The notes under the pieces are model-generated. The model saw nothing but the letters and a program-made list of their open reading frames with translations. It was not told where the DNA came from and searched no databases. Below, in pieces: positions 1-9,028 of a stretch of DNA of 64,000 nt. Source of the DNA: Moorena producens 3L. Lineage in GTDB: Bacteria; Cyanobacteriota; Cyanobacteriia; Cyanobacteriales; Coleofasciculaceae. A program made the position numbers and the translations under genes. Every line of letters starts with the position of its first letter. The first letter of the stretch is position 1. Location of the stretch: contig NZ_GL890945.1 in NCBI RefSeq assembly GCF_000211815.1, forward strand, positions 105,579 through 169,578. The letters run 5' to 3'.

Positions 1-176
1 ACAAATCGAGTCTTCTGTAGCTCTAGTTGATCGGCTTGATCAACTAGTTCAGAGGCGCAGGAACGGATAGAAAAACGTTTGACTTGAATATCGCAAGCCT
101 CAAGACCTGCAATCTCTCGCCGGATAAAGCTGTGACTTACCTTAGGATACTGATTAACTAGATAGGCAATTGTCAT
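1..176 (-). CDS. Glycosyltransferase, N-terminal fragment (cut by window edge)
   Basis: The visible 58 codons start with MTIAYLVNQYPKVSHSFIRR, the typical opening of GT4-type glycosyltransferases of exopolysaccharide clusters: a first beta strand, then an S-x-[ST]-F-I-R-x-E motif. The rest lies beyond position 1. The ATG overlaps the TGA of a small upstream reading frame (ATGA), so the two are probably translationally coupled. Its place next to the Wzc-like gene and on the same strand fits a role in surface polysaccharide assembly. The donor and acceptor sugars cannot be told from this fragment. Confidence 0.75.
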   Translation of the reverse strand, partial: MTIAYLVNQYPKVSHSFIRREIAGLEACDIQVKRFSIRSCASELVDQADQLELQKTRF

Positions 177-340
177 CGTGAACTCGGGGCAACGGTATGT
201 CTGTTTCTATGAATTTTTCGTAGTTCGTAGATTGACACCTTATCTAAGAGATGGAATAGATCGAGAAAAATCTTCAAATGTTTCAAGGGATGTAACGCCT
301 TCATTAACATCACCTGATTAGGCTCCATTGTCCGTACCAA
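173..340 (-). CDS. Small protein translationally coupled to glycosyltransferase
   Basis: A 55-codon frame opens with TTG at 340, eight bases after a strong AAGGAGG (349-355). It ends in a TGA that overlaps the ATG of the next gene. A shorter version would start at the ATG at 328. The product is basic and rich in Leu, His and Lys, with no signal peptide or membrane segment. I do not recognise a family. The good ribosome binding site and the ATGA junction support translation. It could be a real small protein, or the tail of a decayed upstream gene that still drives coupling. Confidence 0.4.
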   Translation of the reverse strand: MVRTMEPNQVMLMKALHPLKHLKIFLDLFHLLDKVSIYELRKIHRNRHTVAPSSR

Positions 341-486
341 TTTTGCCGCCTCCTTAGACTAAAGCAACTTTGGTGACAGTATGTTATTAATTGTTCTTAC
401 TAACTGTGAACTCAGAATCCGGATTGCGATCCCATGGAGGATAGGTAATATCGTATCCGGCAGAATAAGTTTCGGTGGCAGGTTAT

Positions 487-514
487 TCGCGTAGGGTGGC
501 CTAAAGGCCAAGGT
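487..514. repeat. Dispersed repeat R1, partial copy
   Basis: A copy of the R1 family, whose core is GGCCAAAAGGCCACGCTACG in one orientation. Here it reads as GCGTAGGGTGGCC, a short spacer, then GGCCAAGG. The GGCC-spacer-GGCC centre is palindromic. Other copies lie near 13300, 13490, 21061, 22059, 27570, 39750, 56432 and 62520. Confidence 0.7.
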
Positions 515-523
515 TGTCTGTCA

Positions 524-585
524 GAATGCAGAATGTAGAATGTAGAATGTAGAATTTGGAATTCTAAATTCTTAATTCTACATTC
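524..585. repeat. Heptamer tandem repeat with hairpin
   Basis: Four copies of a GAATGTA-like heptamer (524-551) run into an inverted repeat in which GAATGTAGAATT (545-556) pairs with AATTCTACATTC (574-585). It sits downstream of the Wzc-like gene, 49 bp from its stop codon, and could act as a transcript-end hairpin, although no clear T-run follows. Confidence 0.6.
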
Positions 586-633
586 TTAATTCAAAAATGG
601 CGAACAACCGAATAACCTTTAAGAACCGATGTT

Positions 634-2880
634 CTAGGGTGAGACAGTCAGGGAAGATGGTTGGACACGATTAACTACTACGCCCAGACAGGTTAAGCCA
701 AACCTGTCTATTTGATCGAGGACTTGCTTGAATTGAGATTTCTTAGTTCCTCTGAATCCGACCACCATCAAGATTCCATCTGTATGGGCAGCTAGGAAAT
801 TGGCGTCTGTATAGTTCAGTAGATTAGGAGTGTCATAGATAACCAAGTCAAATTTTTCCTGAAAATGCCCCATAATCTTTTCCATGCGAGGAGAGGCCAG
901 ATCTGGAGCAGATTCTACTAAGGCTTGCCCAGAAGTCAACACAAAAAGATTATCTGAGAAAGGCGATCGCTCCATCACAACCTCTAGGTCGTTTGATAGC
1001 AAGTCGCTCAGTCCTGGCAAGTTCTGTAAATTCAAATTGGTGTGAAGTTGAGGTGAATGGAGATTACCATCTACTAATAGAACTCGCTGACCTCTGGAGG
1101 CTGCCATGTGAGCTAGGTTTAAGGCGACACTAGACTTACCATCCCCAGCCATAGCCGAGCAAATGGCGATGGAGCGAAGGGGTGGATTACAGAAGCGGAA
1201 ATGCATGTTAGTGTAGAGAGATTCGAATGCTTTTTTAAATCGATTATCCTCAGAAATTCTGTCCTCATCGTTGTCAAAATCTACACTAAAATTATTGAAT
1301 GGTTCAGGATTTTTACTAAATGGTATTTCTCCTAAAACAGGTAAATTATGGCCTTCTTCAATATCCTTGATTTCATAGAAGATATTCCGATACTTATCAT
1401 AAAGGATAACTGTCCCCATCCCTAAAGCTAAACCGCCCATAACTCCCATCAAGATCAACTTATTCTGACTAGATTTTCCGATCGGTGCACCGGTCGGATC
1501 GCGGTAAAGCTGAGGTTGAGAAACTATCTCCCAAGGCACTTCCCGTTGAGCTTTCTCCACCTGCAAGGTCTCTTTCTGAGTTTCTAGTTGGTTGAGAGTT
1601 TGAGTAGCAATTTGTAACTGCCGCTGTAGATCATTATACTTACGGACAAAAATCGGGAATTCTTGGACTTCGCGATCAACAGTGTTTTTGGTTTGTATCA
1701 GAGCCTGATTACGAACCTGTAGTACCTCAATTTGGTTGGTGGTATCAACCAATTGTTGAATCAGTTGTAAACGAATTGGATTTTGAAGGGTTCGCACTCG
1801 GGGGTTAATCGGTTGACCTCCTAAGTTCTGACCCAGAATCCGTTGTACTTCCCGATTGAGAAGAGTTTCTAGGTTTTGCCGTTGCTCTAGTAGGGTTTGA
1901 ATATTAGGGCTCTCTGGCTGAAAGCGGGCGGATTCTATCGCAATTCTACTTTCTATTTCTTTAAGATCCGCCAGTAACTTCTGATAGTTAGGATCTTCAC
2001 TCAAGGCAGAAGAAGCTAAAGCTTCATTTGGCGATAGTTTTAATTGTCTTTGTAAGCTGTTTTTTAATTTAATTAGCTCTTGTAGCTGCCTGGTTGTATC
2101 TCTTTTTTGGTCGCCAATTTTACTAACTTTGTTTGATAATTGTCCCCCATCAAATTGAGGTTCAATTAGCTGATACTGCTGTTGCAGGTTTTGCAAATTT
2201 CCTTGGATAATATTAACTCTATCCTGTAATTTAGGAAGTTGCTCATTAATAAATTTAACCCCTTGGCCAATGCGAGTTTTTCGGTCTTCTAAACTATACT
2301 TTTCATATTCTTCAGCTGTTGTCTTTAAGACCAACTCTACTAGTTTGGGATCTGTCCCACTATAAGTAACTGATAGGATTTTAGTATTTTCACCTTGACT
2401 TTCTTCTTCGAGACGTTCAACTGTTAAATAATACTGAAGTAGCCCAAGCTTAAACTCTGGATACTGGAATTTAATTTTATTGACGATTTTAGATAAGACT
2501 TCAGGACTGGTTAGGATTTTAATCTGAGTTGCATAGTCCAGTTCAAAATTTCTCTCACCAGGTATTCTTCCCTGACCCCGAGTAAGTGTCATTGGTTCAG
2601 TGGATATTGCTGCAGCAGATGTGACTGGTTCGACTAACAGCTGAAAATTACCTGAATATATAGAGGGAGATTTGCTACTCAAAAAGGTAGCAGCAACAGT
2701 CACTAAACCTGCAATCCCTGCAACCACCATGGCTTGGCGTCGGGCAATCCTCAAAAGCGGACCTAGATTTAATCCTTTTTGAGGAGTATTTAACTCATCT
2801 TGCTCGTTTAATGTTAGTTGTTGCAATTGTCTGCCCCTTTTACTAGTTGATAAGGTTTCAGCCCCCTGTTGTATATCCAA
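634..2880 (-). CDS. Wzc/GumC-like polysaccharide chain-length and tyrosine-kinase protein
   Basis: A 748-residue inner-membrane protein that would control export and chain length of a surface polysaccharide. Order of parts: a short cytoplasmic N-terminus; a first membrane segment (about residues 50-70); a Wzz-type periplasmic domain with a long coiled coil (about 200-440); a second membrane segment (about 475-495); and a cytoplasmic BY-kinase/ParA-like ATPase domain. Walker A is SAMAGDGKSS with Lys582. The Walker A'-like stretch is LVDGNLHSP and the Walker B-like stretch is VIYDTPN. The C-terminal tail lacks the usual tyrosine cluster, so autophosphorylation is uncertain. The start is TTG with no clear Shine-Dalgarno sequence, because an in-frame stop lies just upstream, so the exact start is doubtful. 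Neighbouring glycosyltransferases support the role. Confidence 0.88.
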   Translation of the reverse strand: MDIQQGAETLSTSKRGRQLQQLTLNEQDELNTPQKGLNLGPLLRIARRQAMVVAGIAGLVTVAATFLSSKSPSIYSGNFQLLVEPVTSAAAISTEPMTLTRGQGRIPGERNFELDYATQIKILTSPEVLSKIVNKIKFQYPEFKLGLLQYYLTVERLEEESQGENTKILSVTYSGTDPKLVELVLKTTAEEYEKYSLEDRKTRIGQGVKFINEQLPKLQDRVNIIQGNLQNLQQQYQLIEPQFDGGQLSNKVSKIGDQKRDTTRQLQELIKLKNSLQRQLKLSPNEALASSALSEDPNYQKLLADLKEIESRIAIESARFQPESPNIQTLLEQRQNLETLLNREVQRILGQNLGGQPINPRVRTLQNPIRLQLIQQLVDTTNQIEVLQVRNQALIQTKNTVDREVQEFPIFVRKYNDLQRQLQIATQTLNQLETQKETLQVEKAQREVPWEIVSQPQLYRDPTGAPIGKSSQNKLILMGVMGGLALGMGTVILYDKYRNIFYEIKDIEEGHNLPVLGEIPFSKNPEPFNNFSVDFDNDEDRISEDNRFKKAFESLYTNMHFRFCNPPLRSIAICSAMAGDGKSSVALNLAHMAASRGQRVLLVDGNLHSPQLHTNLNLQNLPGLSDLLSNDLEVVMERSPFSDNLFVLTSGQALVESAPDLASPRMEKIMGHFQEKFDLVIYDTPNLLNYTDANFLAAHTDGILMVVGFRGTKKSQFKQVLDQIDRFGLTCLGVVVNRVQPSSLTVSP

Positions 2881-3464
2881 GAGGATGCTAATTTTTGCAG
2901 GGAGACACTAATAATTACCAACTCTCAGGGCAATAATCCGGATTGTCCAGGTTTATAACCCTTTTCACATCGATGCTATAGTTGATCGATGTAGAAGCAA
3001 AACTTATCAATATTCCGGAGTGCTATCAACTCCTTTGGCTTGGGTTATTTATAGTATTTTTTTCACAATACTTTTGTCATGTCAAACTTGATTTATCTTA
3101 ATAAATGTAAATCAATTTTATACCAATTCTGGAAATTACGGCTACAGATAAATTTAATCTTACCATCTCCTAATCTGGATATGTAGTCCTACTTTAACTA
3201 CTTGGTCTTATCCGCCGCCGGTTTAATTATCTTTGATAATACACTTCTTTGATAATACACTTATGATGCTACCATCTTTGATAGGATTTGTGGGCAAACT
3301 CTAAAATAGTTAGATCCAAAATCGGTAAGCCCAAGGATAATTCCGTGGGCTAAATTATGGCATTAAAAATTTAATTAACCCTGATTATGAAACAATTAAT
3401 TAGCAATCCTATAGCTATAACAATTCTATACCTAGGACCAGAGAATGATCTCTCCTAGTAGAAT
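2881..3464. other. Intergenic region upstream of the Wzc-like gene
   Basis: About 580 bp, AT-rich and without a credible gene. It must hold the promoter of the minus-strand Wzc-like gene, but I could not fix a box. A short direct repeat (CTTTGATAATACACTT) occurs twice around 3231-3262. The region ends at the target duplication of the mobile element at 3473. Confidence 0.5.
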
Positions 3465-3472
3465 CAGTTGAT

Positions 3473-3980
3473 GGCTGCATCTCAATGCATGCAAAAACAC
3501 TCTTCGGCAATAGAAGGCTAATATCATGTTATGACAATTACCCTTAATAAAAATCTCCCCCATCTCCCTATATTCCCCTCCTGGTCGGGGTTAGGGGTGG
3601 GTTCCTATCTCCTCACTTGGGTAGGTTTTTTACATTTGGGCGAGTACGTACTGGCATTGGGAATAAATTTCTCAAAATATGTCGGAAAATCTCCCAGAAT
3701 TTCCACCGATTACCGACCCATCTCCCGCTCTTCCCCTCCTGGTCGGGGTTAGGGGTGGGTTCCGATTAGCCATTCCCCATTCCCCATTCCCCATTCCCCA
3801 TTCCCCATTCCCCATTCCCCATTCCCCATTCCCCATTCCCCATTCCCCATTCCCCATTCCCCATTCCCTATTACCTATTACCTATTACCTATCTCCAAAG
3901 TAAAAAACCTACCCTTGTCAGCCCCACACTTCCCACCCTCCCCACACTTCCCTTCTTTTTTACAAATATGAGATGCACCC
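3473..3980. mobile_element. Non-autonomous inverted-repeat element with target duplication (MITE-like, copy 1)
   Basis: The ends are GGCTGCATCTCA (3473-3484) and TGAGATGCACCC (3969-3980), one mismatch from perfect inverted repeats. The 8-bp sequence CAGTTGAT flanks it on both sides (3465-3472 and 3981-3988), a target-site duplication. The same ends, followed by ATGCATGC and preceded by TTTTTTACAAATA, bound a second element at 44963. Inside are a 7-bp tandem array and a roughly 29-bp direct repeat (about 3576 and 3734), but no transposase. The right duplication touches the stop codon of the GT2 gene, so insertion was right at that gene's end. Confidence 0.7.
3772..3890. repeat. Heptamer tandem array (ATTCCCC, then ATTACCT)
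   Basis: Thirteen exact copies of ATTCCCC (3772-3862), then one ATTCCCT and three ATTACCT. It resembles the short tandemly repeated repetitive (STRR) heptamers known from filamentous cyanobacteria. Both strands are open in some frames here, which is an artefact of a 7-bp repeat without stops. Confidence 0.9.
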
Positions 3981-3987
3981 CAGTTGA

Positions 3988-5211
3988 TTAGGATGATGGG
4001 GTATCGACTGCATCCCGTTCTGTGCGAATCCACTTGGTCTGAGGTTCCACCAGAAAAGCCAGATAGAGGGGAATTTTCCACAGAATGTAAATCGGGACAG
4101 CTAAGAGCATCAGGAGCGGAAAGTCTGCTCGGCAAAACTTAGCCCAACCTTCAACAATCGCAATTAACAGCAGCACCCCTTCTATGAGTAACACAATAGT
4201 ACTTATCCATGATGCTCCCAATGCTCCCCCGAGTAAAGCTCCCCCTGTAGCAGCCACCCAAATTAGAACCAATAGGGACAATGGTGGCACACATAAGTCT
4301 AATGCGATCGCTAATAGGTCTATTCGTCTTTGACGAATAGACTCTTTGAGCAACTCAGGAACTTGGTTTAGCAAAGTCTCGATATGACCATGCTCCCAGC
4401 GTGACCTTTGACTCTTTGCTGAACCCTGTTTCATCAGACGACCTGTGACTCCTGCTTCCTGGCAATATATTGGGGAATGTCCGATGATCGCTAAATCCAA
4501 AGCCAACTGCATATCATCAACTGTTTTACTGCCAGCCAAAGAGATTTTGCGAATCACTGACCAGGGGAAAGCCATTCCTGAACCTGTTAACAAACAAGGC
4601 AAGCCCAGTCGATGTAACCCACTCGGACGGACTGTATTTTTGAATTTAACCGCCAGGGTAGAGATCAAATCCTTTAGTACCGGGTTGTCTGGTTGTGTCA
4701 TTAAGTAAGTTGACTGAACCGGTCGTTGTGTAGCGATCGCAAGGCGGGAAATCCGTGAAATCGTTCCTTGAGCAACAATACAGTCTGCATCAACCACCAC
4801 CACGACATCCGGTGGATTAGGCTCAATAAACCCCATACCGAAGTCTAAGGCATATCCCTTACCTCTGCGCTCATGATCTTGTCGTTCAATTACAATAGCG
4901 CCAGATTTCCGAGCCACTGCTGCAGTGTCATCAGTGCAATTATCAGCAATGACTATTAGTCGGTCTTGCTCCGTAAGCTGAGGTAGTAATGTTTCCAGGG
5001 TGGCACTGATATCAGAGGCTTCATTGTGAGCTGGAACTAAAACAGCCACCGTTGGTCGGGGTTTGCTAGCATCCGACCATGGCTCAGAGCCATTAGGCAA
5101 AATTGCTGCACTACATTCAATAAAAAGAACTGTAATTGGAACGATAAGGGCAAATGCTATTACCAAGAATGGAATATCAATCAATGAGATGAATGGCTGA
5201 TTAGCTAACAC
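3988..5211 (-). CDS. Membrane glycosyltransferase family 2
   Basis: A 407-residue GT2 (GT-A fold) enzyme that would transfer sugar from a nucleotide-activated donor into a surface polysaccharide. An N-terminal membrane segment (about 8-30) is followed by the catalytic domain: VLVPAHNEA for nucleotide binding, ADNCTDDT, DADC as the DxD metal motif, and QRSRW as the Q-x-x-R-W acceptor motif. Two or three membrane spans close the protein (about 295-385), as in processive cellulose-synthase-like enzymes. The start is GTG, with AAGGAT about ten bases upstream. The final codons touch the target duplication of the downstream element. Product sugar unknown. Confidence 0.85.
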   Translation of the reverse strand: MLANQPFISLIDIPFLVIAFALIVPITVLFIECSAAILPNGSEPWSDASKPRPTVAVLVPAHNEASDISATLETLLPQLTEQDRLIVIADNCTDDTAAVARKSGAIVIERQDHERRGKGYALDFGMGFIEPNPPDVVVVVDADCIVAQGTISRISRLAIATQRPVQSTYLMTQPDNPVLKDLISTLAVKFKNTVRPSGLHRLGLPCLLTGSGMAFPWSVIRKISLAGSKTVDDMQLALDLAIIGHSPIYCQEAGVTGRLMKQGSAKSQRSRWEHGHIETLLNQVPELLKESIRQRRIDLLAIALDLCVPPLSLLVLIWVAATGGALLGGALGASWISTIVLLIEGVLLLIAIVEGWAKFCRADFPLLMLLAVPIYILWKIPLYLAFLVEPQTKWIRTERDAVDTPSS

Positions 5212-5250
5212 AATTCAACATCCTTAAAGCTTAAAATAAGTTATTTTTTT

Positions 5251-5355
5251 AGGGAACAGGGAACAGGGAATAGTGATTAGGGAACAGGGAACAGGGAATA
5301 GTGATTAGGGAATAGTGATTAGGGAATAGTGATTAGGGAATAGTGATTAGGGAAC
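5251..5355. repeat. Tandem repeats of 7 and 14 bp
   Basis: GGGAACA heptamers alternate with the 14-bp unit GGGAATAGTGATTA, several copies of each. The longer unit is exactly twice seven. It lies in the AT-rich 430-bp gap (5212-5641) upstream of the GT2 gene at 3988; the rest of that gap shows no gene. Confidence 0.85.
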
Positions 5356-5641
5356 AGATCAGAGGTTTTAGTCAACAAAAAAAACTTTATTTATCTTTTT
5401 TGATAAGTATTAACAAAAAAATATATATTATATAGAGCCAATAAATAATCGTTAAAGTCTAAAACAAACCTAGAGATAAATGATACATATCCAGATATTA
5501 TCTAATAAAATTTAAATAAAAAACAATAAAATCAGATTTATTTGATAATGTTTAAGGTTACCTATTACCTGTTTACTATTACCTGTTTACTATTACCTTT
5601 TGCTATCAATCCTTTGTTTACAACTCAAATACAAACGCTAT

Positions 5642-6685
5642 CTAACTGTTAGTATTAAGTACAGTTTTGTACTCAACCAAGTTACTACGCTGTCCGAGCA
5701 ATCGATTTAGGTGAAATTGAATCTGACCTTGGACCTGAGGAAACTTGCCGATCATGCAAGACAGACTATAAAGTAAAGCATCTGTTGAGCTCAAACCTGT
5801 CTGGGACTTATGACGATAGATCCGGTAAGTCATCAGAGGATAACCCAACAACAGCAATAAGCTCAAGCCATGGGTGAGCCATGCGATCGCAAATACTAAT
5901 ATAGGTAAGAGTAATCCCCAGAACCAAATGCTCCGGCTTTCTTTGACCCAATGGCGTTCTGGAGTGTGACCGTGTAACCAGGCTCCCTCAGCGTAACCAT
6001 GACCTGCTCTCAAGAACCGCTTCCAGCACTGACTAAAACGTGTCATTTGGGCATCATGCAAAGTCATTTCAGCATCTAGGCGAAAAATCTTCCAACCCTT
6101 CTGGCGCAGCCGCAAGCACAATTCCGGTTCTTCACCAGCAATTAGAGTAGGATTAAACCCTCCGACTTGTTCAAAAGCTTCTGTGCGCATCATTGCATCA
6201 CCACCACAAGCGGAAGCTTCACCCACTGGTGTATCCCACTCCATGTCACACAATCGGTTATATATAGATGTTTCAGGGAAGCGCTCTCGTCGGCGACCAC
6301 AGACTACAGCGACATTAGGGTTGGCTTCCAGTTCCTTTTGAGCATAGTTGAGCCATCCCCCTACTACCTCACAATCCCCATCCACGAATTGGACAAACTT
6401 AAGATTTGGCTCTAAATGTTTGAGATAGATATATCCCGCATTTCTAGCACGAGCTGCAGTAAAGGGTTTAGATAGGTCGAGTCCAATCACCTCTACCCCT
6501 AAAGAATGAGCGATTTCCACACTGTCATCTGTGGAGCCAGAATCGACATAAACCACACGAGCCACGTTTTTAATCACAGACAGTAAACACTGGCGTAGGC
6601 GTTCACCTTCATTGCGTCCAATCACAACTAATCCAATTTGCTTCAAACCTTGGGCTTTGTATTCTACAGCTGAGAGAGTGTTCAT
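5642..6685 (-). CDS. Glycosyltransferase family 2
   Basis: A 347-residue GT2 enzyme. The N-terminal catalytic domain has LVVIGRNEGERL (nucleotide binding), VYVDSGSTDDS, VDGDCEV as the DxD motif, GGDAMMRTEAF, and AGEEPELCLRLR as the catalytic-base region. Two hydrophobic stretches near 255-285 probably anchor it in the membrane. An AAGG about ten bases before the ATG supports this start. It belongs with the other glycosyltransferases here and probably adds one sugar to a repeat unit. The linkage cannot be predicted. Confidence 0.85.
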   Translation of the reverse strand: MNTLSAVEYKAQGLKQIGLVVIGRNEGERLRQCLLSVIKNVARVVYVDSGSTDDSVEIAHSLGVEVIGLDLSKPFTAARARNAGYIYLKHLEPNLKFVQFVDGDCEVVGGWLNYAQKELEANPNVAVVCGRRRERFPETSIYNRLCDMEWDTPVGEASACGGDAMMRTEAFEQVGGFNPTLIAGEEPELCLRLRQKGWKIFRLDAEMTLHDAQMTRFSQCWKRFLRAGHGYAEGAWLHGHTPERHWVKESRSIWFWGLLLPILVFAIAWLTHGLSLLLLLGYPLMTYRIYRHKSQTGLSSTDALLYSLSCMIGKFPQVQGQIQFHLNRLLGQRSNLVEYKTVLNTNS

Positions 6686-6858
6686 CGTTTAACTGCCTTG
6701 AAAATTTAGCTCTTTTCTTGCACTAGGCAAGGAATTGAAACGCAGAGGTAGCACTGAAACGCTGTTTCCCTAACGCTATCGTTGTTGGTGAAAAATTTTA
6801 GCCAGATTAAACTGTAACAGATTCACCCTTGTATAGCTTTCTAGGGAAGTTTACAGGA

Positions 6859-8586
6859 TCAGGAATTTTGATCGATAAAGTCTATTAAGGCATCATACTT
6901 GGGTGAACTCTTTTGGTATACATGTTCTAAAGCCCCCCAGCTCCCCCATTTACTGGGCTTCTTGATATCAGAAAAGTGCATAAATAAGCCACCGCCCTGA
7001 TTCTTCCATTCATTCAGGAGTTGTGTATAAATTTTATACATTTTTGGATGTCTATTAAGCTCAATGAAAAACTCAGTTAGTTTTTGATTATCGGACTTGA
7101 CAAGATGTTGACCACCTTCGTAAACCACTAACTGTAGTTTTCTCTTATCTGCTACTTTGTGATGATAGTTAAAAATTTGATCAATATCACTTAAACTCTC
7201 ATAGTCTTCTTCTTTGGGAAGTAACCCCCCGGATTTGATCTGCTTAAACGCTTTTGACACTCCCCCATCGGGTTCATTCAACCAAGATTCTATGGTGCTT
7301 TCGTTTTCTTCCGCGTTTAAGCTGCCATTAAAATATCCCGCGATCGCAAAAGCATCAATACTATGTTGATAACAAGGGGCATTACCCTCTGCTACCCACA
7401 GAGGACAATCCAAAGCAGCATTTTCCAAACCAAGCCATACGGTATGGGTAGCCATAACAGACACCACTTGATTGCTGTCACTACCAAATACATTTTTCCA
7501 AATATCAGACATTTGAGCAGTACGCATTCCATACCATTGCATGTATGCATCTCCTTTATCCTTGCCCCACCTAGCTTGACCTTGAGCTAACGCATAGTTA
7601 GCTTGTTGGAATTGCCAATTCCACACTTCATTAGACAGTTCCACATAAACCCTTAGATTTGGATCTAAGGTATCTTTAACTATTTGGGCAAAATTAGTGA
7701 TATAGTCATCTGTAGCTTGATGGGGCATATTAAACCATGGATCAGCACCAATTCGATTGGCCAGTTTAACCATGATTTCTACAGGTACACCTTTACCGTA
7801 AGCGTAGGAGGCATCATCTACTTTTGGTATATTTGCCCATTCCCTTTGCTTAGAATGATTGGTTTCCATCCAGTCCATAAAACGGATGGCTTTAAATTTT
7901 TTAATTTTATTGATGAATTCCGGATTAAAAAGTTCAGACTCGTAAGTATCTTCATACTTAGCTTGAACAACACGAATGTTGCGAATATAATTACCCGTGT
8001 TATTAGGATCCGTAGCGGTAATTATTAAATAGATACTAGCCCCGGATGGCGTTACATTAATTACATCTCTTCCTGGCCTTGACGCTACCTCATCTTTGGT
8101 GGCATCAAACTTATATTCTATAGTGCCTTCTCCATCGTATAAAACCACATACTTTCCAGCTGGATAATTTTTCATCCCTGTAAAAAGTAGTGTAGCCACA
8201 CGAGTATATTCAGGAGGAGCTTCTGGAGCAGGTAAAGACTTAACCCAGCCCTGTTCGTCTAAATCCAGTTTATCGTATTCCTCAGTATCCCACGAACCAC
8301 TACAGCCTGTTTCTCCAGAGACACATTGAGTAATCCATGGTCTCGACGATTTGAAGGCATCTAAGAAAGGAAGTTCAGTTGACCAATCAGCAATTCCATT
8401 CAGGTTAGTTCCTAATTTAGGAGTTGTAAACGGAGAGTTTTGAACCGTTGATTTACTTAAAATAATATTAAGTTTTTGATAAAATTGTTCAGGATATGTT
8501 GGATGAAGCGCAATGAATAAAGTTAGACAAAAACTCAAAAAAAATAATGTAATTATTTGGAATTTATTAAAAACTATACTGTACAC
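6859..8586 (-). CDS. Secreted glycoside hydrolase-like protein (clan GH-A type)
   Basis: A 575-residue protein with an N-terminal hydrophobic segment (about 8-30) that should act as a signal peptide or anchor. A beta-rich N-terminal module (about 55-210) precedes a TIM-barrel-like region. That region contains RFMDWMETN, DPWFNMPHQA and VELSNEVWNW, where the Asn-Glu pair matches the acid/base motif of clan GH-A. VVYEGGQH further on could supply the nucleophile glutamate. The substrate is unknown. Lying between glycosyltransferase genes, it may trim or process the polysaccharide they make. Related cyanobacterial proteins are sometimes named cellulose-binding, but I see no separate binding domain I can name. 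Confidence 0.65.
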   Translation of the reverse strand: MYSIVFNKFQIITLFFLSFCLTLFIALHPTYPEQFYQKLNIILSKSTVQNSPFTTPKLGTNLNGIADWSTELPFLDAFKSSRPWITQCVSGETGCSGSWDTEEYDKLDLDEQGWVKSLPAPEAPPEYTRVATLLFTGMKNYPAGKYVVLYDGEGTIEYKFDATKDEVASRPGRDVINVTPSGASIYLIITATDPNNTGNYIRNIRVVQAKYEDTYESELFNPEFINKIKKFKAIRFMDWMETNHSKQREWANIPKVDDASYAYGKGVPVEIMVKLANRIGADPWFNMPHQATDDYITNFAQIVKDTLDPNLRVYVELSNEVWNWQFQQANYALAQGQARWGKDKGDAYMQWYGMRTAQMSDIWKNVFGSDSNQVVSVMATHTVWLGLENAALDCPLWVAEGNAPCYQHSIDAFAIAGYFNGSLNAEENESTIESWLNEPDGGVSKAFKQIKSGGLLPKEEDYESLSDIDQIFNYHHKVADKRKLQLVVYEGGQHLVKSDNQKLTEFFIELNRHPKMYKIYTQLLNEWKNQGGGLFMHFSDIKKPSKWGSWGALEHVYQKSSPKYDALIDFIDQNS

Positions 8587-9028
8587 TAATTTTAACTATC
8601 AGGGCTAGCAAAACTGACTTGATAATTGGAAGTTATTGGTAAGCTGACTTCACTCAAGTAGCGTTCGTGGCACAGGCTTATAGCCTGTGACGCACGCCCA
8701 TTAGCTTACTGCTTACATGGCTGGTAATTATCACCACTAATATATACTTAATAAAAAACAGCTATCCGGATTTTTGCTCTAGAGATTTTTATCAAAAGCT
8801 TACGCTATATATTAATTTAAGTTAATCTTGTTATAAAGTTATAATAACGAGAAGGATTTTTAGAAATCCATAGGTAAAGATCAAAGCAGGGGTATAACGG
8901 TAAACTTAGCTGTTGTATAACATAGACCAAATCGAGTTTAATGTCACTCTAAGACTTGCCAAGATTCACAAATGCCCCTGGTTAAGTTGCAGGTTGCATC
9001 TCCAGTATTAACATTTACTTTTAGAGAA
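8587..9028. other. Divergent intergenic region with small inverted repeat
   Basis: This stretch separates divergent genes and should hold both promoters. CACAGGC-TTATA-GCCTGTG (8671-8689) forms a small hairpin within a dispersed repeat; related CCTGTGCCACA copies recur near 62690-62810. The rest is AT-rich with no clear motif. Confidence 0.45.

Noticed and set aside
3772..3890. CRISPR array
   Set aside because: Uniform 7-bp units without spacers and no cas genes; a tandem repeat.
3531..3903. Short open frames on both strands in the element at 3473
   Set aside because: They run through a 7-bp repeat and a direct repeat; no ribosome binding site and no family resemblance.
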